Below, piece after piece: positions 46,305 to 57,294 of a stretch of DNA of 64,000 nt. Under the pieces are notes generated by a model. It saw only the letters and a program-made list of their open reading frames with translations. It had not been told where the DNA came from and searched no databases. Source of the stretch: Areca catechu (Eukaryota; Streptophyta; Magnoliopsida; Arecales; Arecaceae); assembly GCA_021397845.1 (NCBI GenBank), contig CM038048.1:35276727-35340726 (forward strand), written 5' to 3'. Within the stretch, counting starts at the first letter, position 1. The number at the start of each line of letters is the position of its first letter. A program made the translations under genes and the position numbers.

Positions 46305-47077
46305 TTTCACCCCTAGTCCTCCCCCATGAGATTTCATCCCCTATTAAGATAAGATCCAATCTTATCTTAATATGAATCACATTCAATTAAAAGGGATGGT
46401 CAAAAAATTTATGGCAAGGAATGATTATTAGTGCTAAGCTATTAAGTTTTATTGCACAAAAATTTCCTAGAGTGCATGCCCAAAAATTCAAATAAGATAA
46501 GAGTCCATAATTATCTAGAGAGAGTATTAAGTGAGAAGAGACACCAATCTTGCACCTCTCTTCTCTTCATGCATGCCAAGAGGAGAGGGTGACAATTCTA
46601 GCACCCCCTCTTCTTATTTGGCATGAAATAAGAGAGAGAGTCCTAGTAGACAAGGACTATGACTTCTTGGTTTAAATAGGCTTTGATTTAGATCAATTTC
46701 AAATTTGATTTAAACCTAATTCGAGTCAAATTTGAAATGCTATCAACCCTAATCCAATTAGGATTGCAATCCAAGTCTAACTTGAATAATTAAATCCAAT
46801 TAGTCTCAAAATAGATCAAGCTCTTTAATTAAATTAAACTAATTTAATTAATTAGGACTTGATCCAAAATTTGATTAAGCCCAATTGCTTTACAATACTT
46901 ATAATTAAGTCCCTTGTACTAATAATCAGTAGCTGCTAAATATGTAATGCTTATGAAAATAGTAGTTTCTAAATATGTAACCTTTATATATTTAGTAGTT
47001 TCCACAAATGTAACTTTTACATATATTGATCCAAGTGCATGGCAGGTCAAACTCCTATTATGCATGACCCCTTAGGT
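46305..47077. other. Spacer between Gypsy-2 and Copia-3, LTR-like
   Basis: AT-rich, without a gene. Two features recall the middle of a Copia-2-type LTR in reverse orientation: tatgcatgaccccttagg at 47060-47077 (compare gtgtgacccattgggttcc at 28050) and the run of aattagg words. It may be part of a host LTR into which both Gypsy-2 and Copia-3 inserted. There is a near-repeat ctgctaaatatgtaa / tttctaaatatgtaa / gtagtttccacaaatgtaac at 46933-47015. Confidence 0.45.
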
Positions 47078-48333
47078 TGTTGGAAATTGCCTAGAGTTTC
47101 ATAAATATTTTTTTTATAATTTGTAGTTGAAGTATATCTATTTTAAAATTATTTTAAATAGAAAAAATATGCATATAGATCTTATCTAATAAATCCTATA
47201 AAGATTGTAACATAATATATAATATCAAAAATAAAAATAGCATGCATCGATCTAATCGATGCATGCTATAGATCATATCTACAAATAATATGAAATCTAA
47301 TTTCATACTTGATCATAGGTCGATGATCACTATAGTTGATGGTACATGGTAAAGGCTCTTCATGTCACTTCATATCTGCACAGGATATCTGGCCTTTATG
47401 AATCATCCACATGAAGCCCCAATGCAATCAACCTTCTTAAACTGCTAGATCTATGCAAAGGCTACTGGATGGCTACATAAAAATATTTTTGTGGATCTTC
47501 TTGAACCCTCCAAGAAGATCAAGAATTAAACAACAAGGAGGATTAAGGATGGAGAAAAATAAAATCTAAAAGACTTTTTTTTTTATTATTTTCCCTCTCT
47601 TAGAAGATCAAGTGCTAGAACCCAAGAAAAATCCCTTCATACCTATCTTGATTTTCATGCCCCCTCCCTCTTATTTTTTTGAAAATTTTACTTCAAATTT
47701 CAACATGTAATAGGCCTCTTAATGTCACGTATATAAATAAAATATGAATTAAAATTGCATTGATTAGAGAAGGATTTAGATTAGGATAAGATGATGTAGT
47801 TTGAATAGGACTAGGAGTTTTATTCCCAATAGAACTTCTCCAATTAAATTTAAATAAATATAAATTTAATTCAAACCATTTCTAATCTAAATGAAAATGA
47901 GATAGGATGAAAGAAACTAATTTTTTTGTGGAGAATTCATGAAAAAAAAAAATCTAGAAAGGCATAAATAATTTTAGGGAAGAAAACAAGTTGGACTTGG
48001 TTAGGATTTGACCAAGATTTGACTAGAATTTGTTAGGAACCAGAATTAATTTGGTTATAACTAGTTTAATTAACTTGAATTCAATCCAGTTAGGTCTCAA
48101 CTAGGTTTAATAAATTTTAATTAAATCTAGAATTAACTAAGATCAAGTCTGAATCAAATCGAAATTAGAAATCCTTAGCGATTAGGTCATCGAATAACCT
48201 AATCAGGTAAAACCAATTGAACCAGATTTAATTTGGCTTGACCTAAACCTCTTTGCTTAAACAAATTGAGCCAATTAGTAATCCAATTATAAAGAACCTA
48301 GATAATTGGTTTTAGGATACTTTTTCTAACAAC
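47078..48333 (-). repeat. Probable 3' LTR of Copia-3
   Basis: Right edge follows a decayed polypurine tract (minus strand ctaagtgtgag) and begins tgttagaaaaag on that strand with aaaaccaattatctaggtt, similar to the first bases of the Copia-1 LTR. Left edge is set at tgttggaaattgcc (47078), the complement of a CAACA ending. Without the second LTR both limits are provisional. Confidence 0.6.
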
Positions 48334-48399
48334 TCACACTTAGACTAGAGCCAATCAGAATAGTATCAAATACTCATCTTTCACTTGTGATCATCGAAC

Positions 48400-49880
48400 T
48401 CTTTGATTCTGACGATTTTAGTAAATAAGTCAGCTAAGTTTCCTTTCCATTAATCTTTTAAAAGTCAACATCACCTTGATCTACTATCTCTTGAACAAGG
48501 TGGTAGTGATACAGAATGTGCTTGGTTCGTTGATGAGCCTTTGATTCCTTCACTTGAGCTATGGGCCCAATTCTACCATATATAAGGGAACTAGGCTATC
48601 AATAGAGGGTGCTACTTCAAGCTTGGTGATTAACTCCCATAGCTAAATAGCTTCCTTTGTAGTATTAGATACCTCAATATATTATGGTTTGCATATAGAA
48701 TTGGCCATAGTGTGCTACTTGAAACTTTTCCTGTAGATAACTCCTCATCAGTGTAAAGACATAACCTGACACACTCTTGCTATCATCCTTGTCTGATTGA
48801 AAACTTGAGTTAGTATAACCAACTAGTTTCAAGTCAGAATCTCCATAAATGAGCCATTGATCCTTAGTGTTTCTTAAATACTTAAGGATAGTTCTAACGA
48901 CCTTCCAATGGTTCTCACCTGAATTAGATTGGTATCTACTAACTACTCCTTGTGAGTATGCCACATCTGGTCTAGTACATGTCATAGCATATATAATAGA
49001 TCCTACTATTGAGGCATATAAAATCTTACTCATGCACCCTCTCTCTTGAGGACTTGTCGAACAATCATTCTTTAAGAGATTAATTCCATAGCCTATCGGA
49101 GGATAGCCTTTCTTGAAATTCACCATGCTAAACTACTTTAGCATAGTCTCAATGTATATGGACTAGGTTAACCCTAGCAACTTTTTAGATCTATCCCTAT
49201 AAATCTTTATCCCTAGGATGTAGGATACTTTTCCCAAGTCCTTCATAGAGAATTGAGAAGATAACCATACTTTTATTTCTTGCAATGTAGGAATATCTTC
49301 TCTAAGAAAATATCATCCATATACAAAATAAGAAATACTACAACTAAACAATTAGCCCATTTATATATGTAGGGCTCTTCTCCGTTCCTAACAAAGCCAT
49401 ACATTCTGATAACTTTATCAAAATACATGTTCCAACTTTGAGATACCTGCTTTAATCCATAAATGATCTCTAAAGCTTGCACATCTTTGATTCATCTGTG
49501 GATATGAACCCTTCAGGTTGTATCAGATACACCTCTTTCTCTAGCTCTCCATTTAGGAAAGTGATTTTTACATCCATTTGTCAGATCTTAAAATCATAAT
49601 GTACTGCTAATGTAAGCATAATCTGAATGGACTTAAGCATTGCCATAGCAAAAATATCTCATCGTTGTCAATAGCATAACATTGATGATATCCTTTGGCA
49701 ATCTGATGGGTTTTATAGATCTCTACTTTTCTATCTACACCCCTTTTTCTTTTGAAAATTCACTTGCACCCTATGAATTTTATCCTTCTAGTTGGATCAA
49801 CGAATGTCCATACATCATTGACTTTCATGGACTCTATTTTATATTTCATGGTTTCTAGCCATTTCTTAGAGTTAGCACTT
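48400..49880 (-). pseudogene. pol: Copia-3 reverse transcriptase and RNase H
   Basis: Minus-strand open pieces: 49482-49273 with IYGLKQVSQSWNMYFDK and the active-site box, YMDD (49312-49323) instead of the YVDD usual in Copia; 49126-48674 with YASIVGSIIYAMTCTRPDVAYS, KYLRNTKDQWLIYGDSDLKL and YTNSSFQSD. The RNase H tail (AIAQ-like ELGPIAQVKESKAHQRTKHI) continues to about 48440. Many stops and frame changes separate these pieces. Confidence 0.88.
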
Positions 49881-51060
49881 TACATTGCATCCATATAGAT
49901 GATTAGATCCTTGTTATTTTTATCAAGTTTAACCGGATCACCATCTCGAACCAAGAAACCATAGTAGAAACTATAATATCTGTCCGGCTGATGTGGTACT
50001 CTACCAGATCTCCTTAATGGTGCATCTACTACGAGCTCCAAGCTTGATCTAATCAAATCTAGTTCTAAGGGTTCAGTCAATGGTATCAGTTCTTCTGCTT
50101 ATCAAACTTCTTCAAGTTCAACCTTAGTGGCATTAGTTCTTCTTTCAAGAAACTTTTTTTCAAAAAGACTATCCTATTATTAATGAATACCTTTTGTTTA
50201 TCAATATGGTAGAAAAAATAACCCTTAGTCTCTTTCGAGTATCCTATGAAAATATACTTATTAGACCTAGGTCCAAGCTTGTCTATTTTTAAGCATTTGA
50301 TATAAGCTAAACATCCCCAAATCCTAAGGTGTGAGAGCCATGGCTTATGCCCTGACCATAACTCATATGGTATTTTGTCTACAGACTTCCTGGAAAATCT
50401 ATTTAAAATGTAACAAGCCAACTCAAGTACATATCCCGAAAAAAAGATTGGTAGACTCTTAAATCCTATAATGGACCAAACCATGTCTAACATGATTCAA
50501 TTTCTCCTTTCAGACACTCCATTATGCTGAGATATCCCAAAAGGTGTCCATTACGAGAGAATCCCATTCTCTTTTAAGTATGCTAAAAACTTTCTTGTAA
50601 GATATTCACCTCCTTGATCAAATCAAAAGTTTTAATACTCTTCCTAGTTTGTTTTTCTATTTCATTATGAAATTATTTGAATATTTCAAGTGATTCTAAC
50701 TTATACTTTATAAGGTAGATATACCCATACCTCGATAGGTCATTTGTGAACATGATGAAGTAGTGGTATCCACCTATGGTTGAAGTGATCATAGGTCCAC
50801 ATACATCATTATGTATTAGACTCAAAATCTTAGTGGCTTTTTTATCTTTTCTAGTAAAAGGTGACTTGGTCATCTTCCCAATAAGGCAAGATTTATAAGT
50901 ATGCAATGATTCACAATCATTGACCTCAAAGAAACTTTCTTATCTCAACCTATTTATCCTACTTTTGTTAATATGACCTAGCCTACAATGTTAAAGTAGA
51001 CATCAGATATATTATCTAATTTAGGATGTTTGCTAGTCATGTACACTACACTAACAGGCT
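49880..51060 (-). pseudogene. pol: Copia-3 integrase
   Basis: Pieces 50906-50673 (CLIGKMTKSPFTRK, HNDVCGPMITSTIGGYHYF: the first catalytic Asp), 50493-50086 (NRFSRKSVDKIPYELWSG, HLRIWGCLAYIK) and 50080-49880 (RRSGRVPHQPDRYYSF, the C-terminal tail, close to RRSGRIPRQPDRYYSF in Copia-1). The region with the second Asp and the Glu (50500-50670) is broken by several stops and frame changes. Confidence 0.87.
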
Positions 51061-51379
51061 ATAATAAATATAAATGACATTTTCAATTATCCATGCATGA
51101 TAATAACATCATTCAAAATTATATCATAATAATCATCTTTTATTGATAAATAAAAATTATTCTTGCCAAAAGGTCTATAGAAATAATATTCATCATAAAA
51201 CCAGGGAAATAATAACAATATCTAAAATTACATTTTCATTGAATACAAGCTTGACAATTCCTAAAGCTAAAACTAGAGCCACTTTTCCATCTCTAATATT
51301 AAAGAATCTCTCACTGTCTTCAAATCTTCTACTAATATGAAGTCTCTGCAATAAATTATAAAATTAATAGGGCTTCCAA
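51061..51379 (-). other. Copia-3 protease to integrase gap
   Basis: AT-rich, too decayed to name a domain with certainty; by position it should hold the end of the protease and the pre-integrase region. Confidence 0.5.
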
Positions 51380-52310
51380 TATCTAATACCCAGGTAGTAG
51401 TATCATAAATAGAAAAATTATAAGGTGTTATCAATAAATACCTTGTCCAGCAACTACTTGCTGATTCTTCTTCTTTCTCAGCCTATTCGGGTCTAACGAG
51501 GTAATGTAAAGAAGATAAGTTCTCTTCCAATATCCCTGACTCTTATAGAAGAAGCATTTTGCCTAACTCTAGTCAGACTTCATATTCTTGGTCTGACTTG
51601 GCTGAGCATTATGCACCTTTTTTTGTTTTTCTTCATCCCTTTCTTAAAGGGTTGATGCCTTGTTGAAATAGATCCACCCACTATATTCACTGGTCCCTTG
51701 TAGAGCTGATGATCCTTCTCATAAGACTGCAGCAACCCAACAGACCATGGTAGTTGACTGTGGCCTTAGTTATTCTAAAATGACGAAGGAAGTTAAGGTA
51801 GGACTTTGATAAGGAATTCAAGATTGCATCCTTTCTAAGTTGCTTTGCAAGAAAAATCCAAGTTTGCTAAGGTACTCAATCAAGTCGATCATGTAAAATA
51901 CATCATCAGTGATCGATGCCCCTTCCCTCATCCTGGCATTGAAGATGGCACATGATGTTTTGTACCATTCAACATTGTCAGGAGTGTCGAAAAATTCTTT
52001 TAACATTTGAAGCATATCCTGTGGCTCAGCTTCCTCAAATTTATAATTGAGTTCATCATTCATGGATGCCCATATTATGCATCAAACCATGGTTCGATCA
52101 CTGAGCCACTTTTGGTAAGTATCTCAAAATGGATCTCGAGTATTAGGAAAGGGCTCCTCAAGTGTTAGATCTATCAGCACGTACAAGTTCAGTTTGTGCT
52201 TCAAGATGATTTTCAACTTTTGATACCAATTATCAAAATTTGGACCCATCAATTTTTCATTATCCAATAATGAACGGAGCAACAATATATTGGCTATGTT
52301 TAATAGTGAA
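51380..52310 (-). pseudogene. gag: Copia-3 gag and protease remnant
   Basis: Gag begins near 52310 with LLLRSLLDNEKLMGPNFDNW (52300-52240), continues in 52063-51818 (MNDELNYKFEEAEPQDMLQM, KTSCAIFNARMREGAS) and ends in a degraded zinc knuckle (AKCFFYKSQGYWKRT, first Cys kept, second Cys and the His lost). The order and words match Copia-1 Gag. A degraded protease block follows near 51395. Confidence 0.85.
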
Positions 52311-53003
52311 AAAGAAAAGAGAACAAGATCTATTAATACATGAATCATTTAATCCTAAAGACCTGGATTTTAATTTGGAGATCCACTATTTTGTAAGAAT
52401 TGGTAGCCTCTACCTTCAATTTAAGAAATTATATTAACTTCTAGTGGGTACTAGCATCCAATAGAACATACATGAACCCGACTTTTGCCGGTTCATCCAT
52501 GTGCATCCAAAGGTAGGTTTCTAACTAATTATTTTTTTAAATAATTTTTAGTATTAATTTTGTCCTAGGCACCTTTTTAGCTGGTCTTCAAATCTTCACT
52601 GAAAGTTCTGGTTAGGTCCAACCATTAACATGACCAGACTTAGTGCTTCTAACCCATGAATGGTCAAGCCTGACTTTAGCCAGCTCACCTAACCACCATT
52701 AAGAAAGTTGCAGTAAACCATCATAATATGAATGATAACTCCAATAACCAGATGAGCACCAGGTCTTTGGACCTTGAATGATCATCTTAAATATTGAACC
52801 CATTACCATTCTCTTAATGGGAGGCTATGACTCAGTTATCTCCATAACTTAGTCAATTAGGGATTTAATAATTTAGAAAATTTTATTAAAAGTTAAGAAG
52901 AGAGAAGAAGACATGGACCAATCCTTCCATTGACTTCACCAAGTCTATGATGAGGGTTTAAGACATAATTGGTCCAAGGGCACCTTGATCAATTAAGTTG
53001 ATT

Positions 53004-53105
53004 ATCCTTATTAGCATTGGTTAACTCATATCAATGAGCTATCTAATCAAAAAATCCTTATTGGCATGGATTAACTCGAATCAATGAGCTATCTAATCAA
53101 AAAAT
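53004..53105. repeat. 50-bp tandem duplication
   Basis: Two copies starting atccttatt at 53004 and 53054; they share tcaatgagctatctaatcaa and differ at a few positions. Confidence 0.9.
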
Positions 53106-53225
53106 GACTGACCATATTGACTAGGTAAGTGAGAACAGTGGGAGGGTCCCACCATTAACCTCTTTCCTTGGATACAAACTAACTTGGCCAGGTAAGAGGT
53201 AGCCCCAATTAATGACCATGATCAA
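53105..53225 (-). other. Shared leader module, Copia-3 copy
   Basis: Plus strand: ctaggtaagtgagaac, gggtcccaccattaacctc, tttccttggatacaaac, taacttggccaggtaagagg. The complement matches Copia-1 at 660-760 (ggctacctctttcctggcca). Confidence 0.78.
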
Positions 53226-53457
53226 ATGATAAACTTATCTTAGATACTAATTGATTTTTCAAATTCGATTAGACTAGACTAAGGACTTGGGTCTGACCAC
53301 TGAGCCATAATCGGGTCCATTTATTATAATATGAACTTGATCAAACTATCACCATAGATTTGATCTAGAGAAAACTTGATCTAATCCTAGTCAACTTTTG
53401 GTTAGATTAAATTCAATTCTTTATTAAGTCCATATTATTCAAAATTCTAACCCTAGG

Positions 53458-55833
53458 TGATGGGGACATCAACAAGAAGAAAACATTTTTAACTAATTTT
53501 TTTGATTTTGCAATTATGATAGTTTACTTAAATTTAATAAGAACCTTGGGATGAAGCCCACCAAGCCCATGAAGCCAACTCCACTTGAAGCACAAATTCA
53601 TGAGCCAACTCATGAAAGAAAGCCACCTTTTCCTTAAGTTGGCTCAACCCAAGTCAAGCCCAACTTCAAGCAAGCCAAGATGCCACCCAAATCAAAGCCC
53701 AAGCAAGTCATGGTGCTGCCTTTTGAAGCCCATTTTCCCTTCACATGGGGGACACATCATCAAGCATTCTTGGGGGAAAAGGATGGACACTACATCAAGC
53801 ATTATGAGGGGAGCATACAACCACTTTCTACTCCCCCAACAAACCTCCAACCAACTTGCCATGTGGAATGCCACCTCATACACCACCTAAGGTTCCACAA
53901 TAGCAAATGGAAGCCACATCATTGCCATCTAGATGCCACATGTCAAGTTGTTATAACTTTCTACCCATAAGTTGTTTCTAGTTAGAACCACCTAACCAAA
54001 GGTTGTTAGATCTAACAAGAATTAGCTCGCTCATCCTTATCCCCTCCTCATCCTTATCCCCTGTTCTCTCCTTGGCCGAATTTCCTTAGCTTGGAAGCCT
54101 ATAAATAGGGCCCTAGGCCCTCTCTTGTATTCATTCTACTTTGGTTTAATGAAAGAAAAGTTTCTTCTTGTTCTAGTTCCCTTGTGTTCTTTTGTGTGGA
54201 GTGAGTGAGTTCTTTTGAGTTTGAGTATTTGAAGCTATGTTTGAGAAGAGGGTGAGCCCTTGGGTGTGTGTTTGAAGGGTGGGATGCCCTTTGATTAATC
54301 CAAGATCCAAGTTCCTTGAAGTCAAGCACCGGCCACTTCCTTCTTCCTTCTTCCTTCTTCCCCTTTGTTTCAATTCCAACTTGATTTCTCATCCACATCT
54401 AATGCTTGATTTTGTTGCAAGTTTTCTCAGGTTTTCCAAGTCCAAGATGAAGGTCTCCAAGCCATGGATCAAGGCCAAAGTGAATCTTAAAGGTAGGGAG
54501 TGCTAGTCTTTAGACCTCAAATCCTTGAGTGTTGAGAGCTTCCTTTCCACCAAATATTTTAGCCCTCATTGTTGGTAGGAAAACTCTTCCTAAGCTTTAT
54601 TAGATCTGATCATTTGAAGTTAACTTGTCCTAGTAATGATGGTTTCCTTGCCATGAAGATCCTAATATTTGTTTTGAACTAGATCTACATTGCGGGTGAT
54701 GTAACTTAGATCAACTAGTATCTTTATGAAAATTCTTTTCTTGGATTAATTTAGCTCATTTATTTGATAATTTATTGCTCAAGTTTGCTTGCTGGTTATC
54801 TTGATAAAACTCTCCATCCATCATTTTATTTTTTTCCCCATCAATTTTTGGTATCAGAGCTTATGGTTTACTAGGTCAAGTTGCTGAATTTTTGTTTCCT
54901 TTGTGTGTTGCTTGCCTTCAAGTCCGAAATTCAAATCCACAATTTGAGATTTCAATTTTAAAATTTGAGATCCAAAAACTTAACTCCAATATCTTAAAGT
55001 TCCAATTTAAATTTCATTTTTTTTGAGATTCTAAAATTTAAATTTTGAAATTTGAATCTAATTGGAGGTTTGCTGATTGCTGAAATTTCTATACTAGCAC
55101 CAACCCAAGTCTTCCATAAATTTAGTATTTTCTTTTAAAGGAAACAAATTTTAAAAAAAATTTTGTGATACATTTTATGATTTTGGGATCTGAAATATAA
55201 AATCTTAAAAAATATTTTTTTTAGAACTTTTGGAGTTTAAGATTTAAATTCTTAGGTTGTTTCCTAGAAGCTGTTCAAATTCTATTTTTCCCTCCTTTAA
55301 ATTAATTTTTTAAAAAAATAAAAAATATTTTTTCTGAATTTCAAATTTGACATTATATATATAGATGTCAAAATCTGATGATTCCCATTCAAATCTTGAA
55401 TTTTAGAAGGGTATTAAATTTGAATTCGAATTTTGAATGTAGTCAATTGGAGGTTTGTTTGATTGCTGAAATTTCTGCTCTAATATTAATCTATGTTTTC
55501 CACGAATTTTAGTATTTTTTTACAATGCGAAAAAATCAAAAAAAAATTTTTCCACATCTTAGGAGTTAGAATCTGAGATCTAAAACTTATTTAAAAAGAA
55601 ATTTAATTTTTTATAATTTAAAATTCATCATCTCATGTTGGTCCTTTAGTTAACTAGTACTTGCTTCAATTCTAGTTTCATACCATTTAGTTGTTCCATT
55701 AAATTCTAGAAAAAATCAAAAATTCTTTTTCTCTGAATTTTAAATTTGGATATGAGATCTCCACTTTAAAAAATTCAAATTCTAAAATTTTGAATTTAAA
55801 TTTTGAATTTTAGGTATTTTATGGGTGAGGGTT
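53458..55833 (+). mobile_element. Gypsy-2 family fragment: 5' LTR and leader only
   Basis: LTR at 53458-54843 (tgatggggacatcaac to ccccatca), primer site tggtatcagagc at 54849-54860, then an AT-rich leader like that of Gypsy-2 up to about 55833, where a Copia LTR begins. Gag and everything downstream are missing. TATA box in ctataaatagggccctag at 54099-54116. It cuts into the Copia-3 leader. Confidence 0.9.
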
Positions 55834-55839
55834 TGTTAG

Positions 55840-56459
55840 TGTTGCGGGTCCCGTCCATGTGTTAGGACCCGCCTTATTAAAAGGGCTTAGGGCTGAGACC
55901 AAGTTTGCGGGGTGTGCGACAGCAAGAAAGAAAGGAAAAAGTAGGAGACGATGGAGGCACCGAAAAATAGAGAGAAATAATTTTCAGGTCTTGATCGGAT
56001 GGCGATTCAAAACCCGATCAGGATGAAATTTTAGTATGTTGTTCATGACAGTGAGCTCTCCAAAGTAAACGGTTCGGATCATTGTGATTCCTCTTATGTA
56101 ATTGGTAAATATTTGACTCTTGTGAGATCTCCCCTATTTTCTTCCTGTATTCTTCAATAATATTTATATATTTTACACTGAGATGATCATCATATACTGT
56201 TTGGAGAGCCTCTATTTTGGTAGAGAGAAAAACCTTGCTGTACCCATTATTTGATTATAGTGGAAGTTTGATCTGGTTCCAGGCCCCGTGGTTTTTACCT
56301 CCATATTAGAGGGTTTTCATGTAAATCTGGTTTTCTTGTGCTTGGTTTGATTTGCTTTTGTTGGATTGATATTGTTGGGTTATTGCTTATTTTAATTAGC
56401 ATACAGGGATTAAAATTTATCCTGGGTATAATCTTTTATGACCCTCTTTAATCCCAACA
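55840..56459 (+). repeat. 5' LTR of Copia-4
   Basis: From tgttgcgggtcccgtcc to atcccaaca, 620 bp, directly before a primer site. The start is an estimate, since the 3' LTR is not present. Confidence 0.7.
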
Positions 56460-56502
56460 ACTTGTATCAGAGCCTGATTAGGCAGTAATTATGCTAATTA
56501 AA

Positions 56503-57294
56503 ATGGAGGAGAAATCCAGTATGGTTAAATTAACTTTATCAAATTATTCTTTATAGAGGATGATGATGGAAGATTTATTATATTATCGAGATTTGTTTGA
56601 ACTAATTGAATTGTAGGGAATAATGCCAAACAATGTGAAAGCTGATAAGTGAAAAAGGTTGAACAGGAAAGCCATGGCTACGATCAAACAATGGATTGAT
56701 GTGAGTGTGATCCATGATGTTACGACAGAAATGGATGCTTATCAGGTCTGAAAGAAGCTAGAAGATTTATATCAGCAAAAGAATGCACAGAATAAAGCCT
56801 ACATGATTAGAAGACTGGTGAACCTGAAGTATAAAGATGGACAGAATGCTTCAAAGCACTTAAATAATTTCCAAGAGATCCTGAATCAGTTGACTACAAT
56901 GAAGTTGCTTCTTGATAATGAGGTGCAGGCATTGATTTTGCTGAGTTCCTTACCAGATAGTTGGGAGACATTGGTGGTGACGCTGAGTAATTTCACTGCT
57001 AGTGATAAACTTACCCTAATTATGGTGAATGATGGTATATTGAATGAAGCAAACAGACGAAAGGAGCAAGGTTTGACAGATACAAATTCTGAAGCACTAG
57101 CTACAGAGCAGAGGGGGAGAAGTAAAATTAGATCCTTCCACAGTAAAAGAGATGATGGGAACCATGATAAAAATAATCATGAAAAATTCAGAGGCCGGTC
57201 AAAGTCCAGAAAGGATGTTACTTGCTACTACTATAAAAGGCCATGACATTTTCAGAGAGAGTGTAGAAAATATAAAAGGGATTAGGATAAAACT
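56503..57294 (+). pseudogene. gag: Copia-4 gag
   Basis: Starts at ATG 56503 (MEEKSSMVKLTLSNYSL). UBN2-type Gag blocks: AMATIKQWIDVSVIHDV, KKLEDLYQQKNAQNKAYMI, LVNLKYKDGQNASKHLNNF, ALILLSSLPDSWETLVVTLS. Four stops in the first 85 codons; at least three sit where relatives have Trp and one where they have Gln, all explained by single G-to-A or C-to-T changes. The open part is 56803-57246. Zinc knuckle CYYYKRP-HFQREC has lost its second Cys and has a stop in place of Gly. Confidence 0.86.

Larger units (their letters stand above)
47078..53457 (-). mobile_element. Copia-3: heavily decayed Ty1/copia element
   Basis: Minus-strand element with a probable 3' LTR on the left (47078-48333), RNase H, RT, integrase, gag and a leader that carries the shared module. 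Its proteins and leader are closer to Copia-1 than to Copia-2. It is cut at 53457, where an LTR of the Gypsy-2 family begins; its own 5' LTR and primer site are not present. Confidence 0.85.
52311..53457 (-). other. Leader of Copia-3
   Basis: Non-coding. Resembles the Copia-1 leader in reverse, including the tggtcaagcctgactttagc segment (52661-52680) and the shared module at 53105-53225. Contains a 50-bp imperfect tandem duplication at 53004-53105. Confidence 0.7.
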
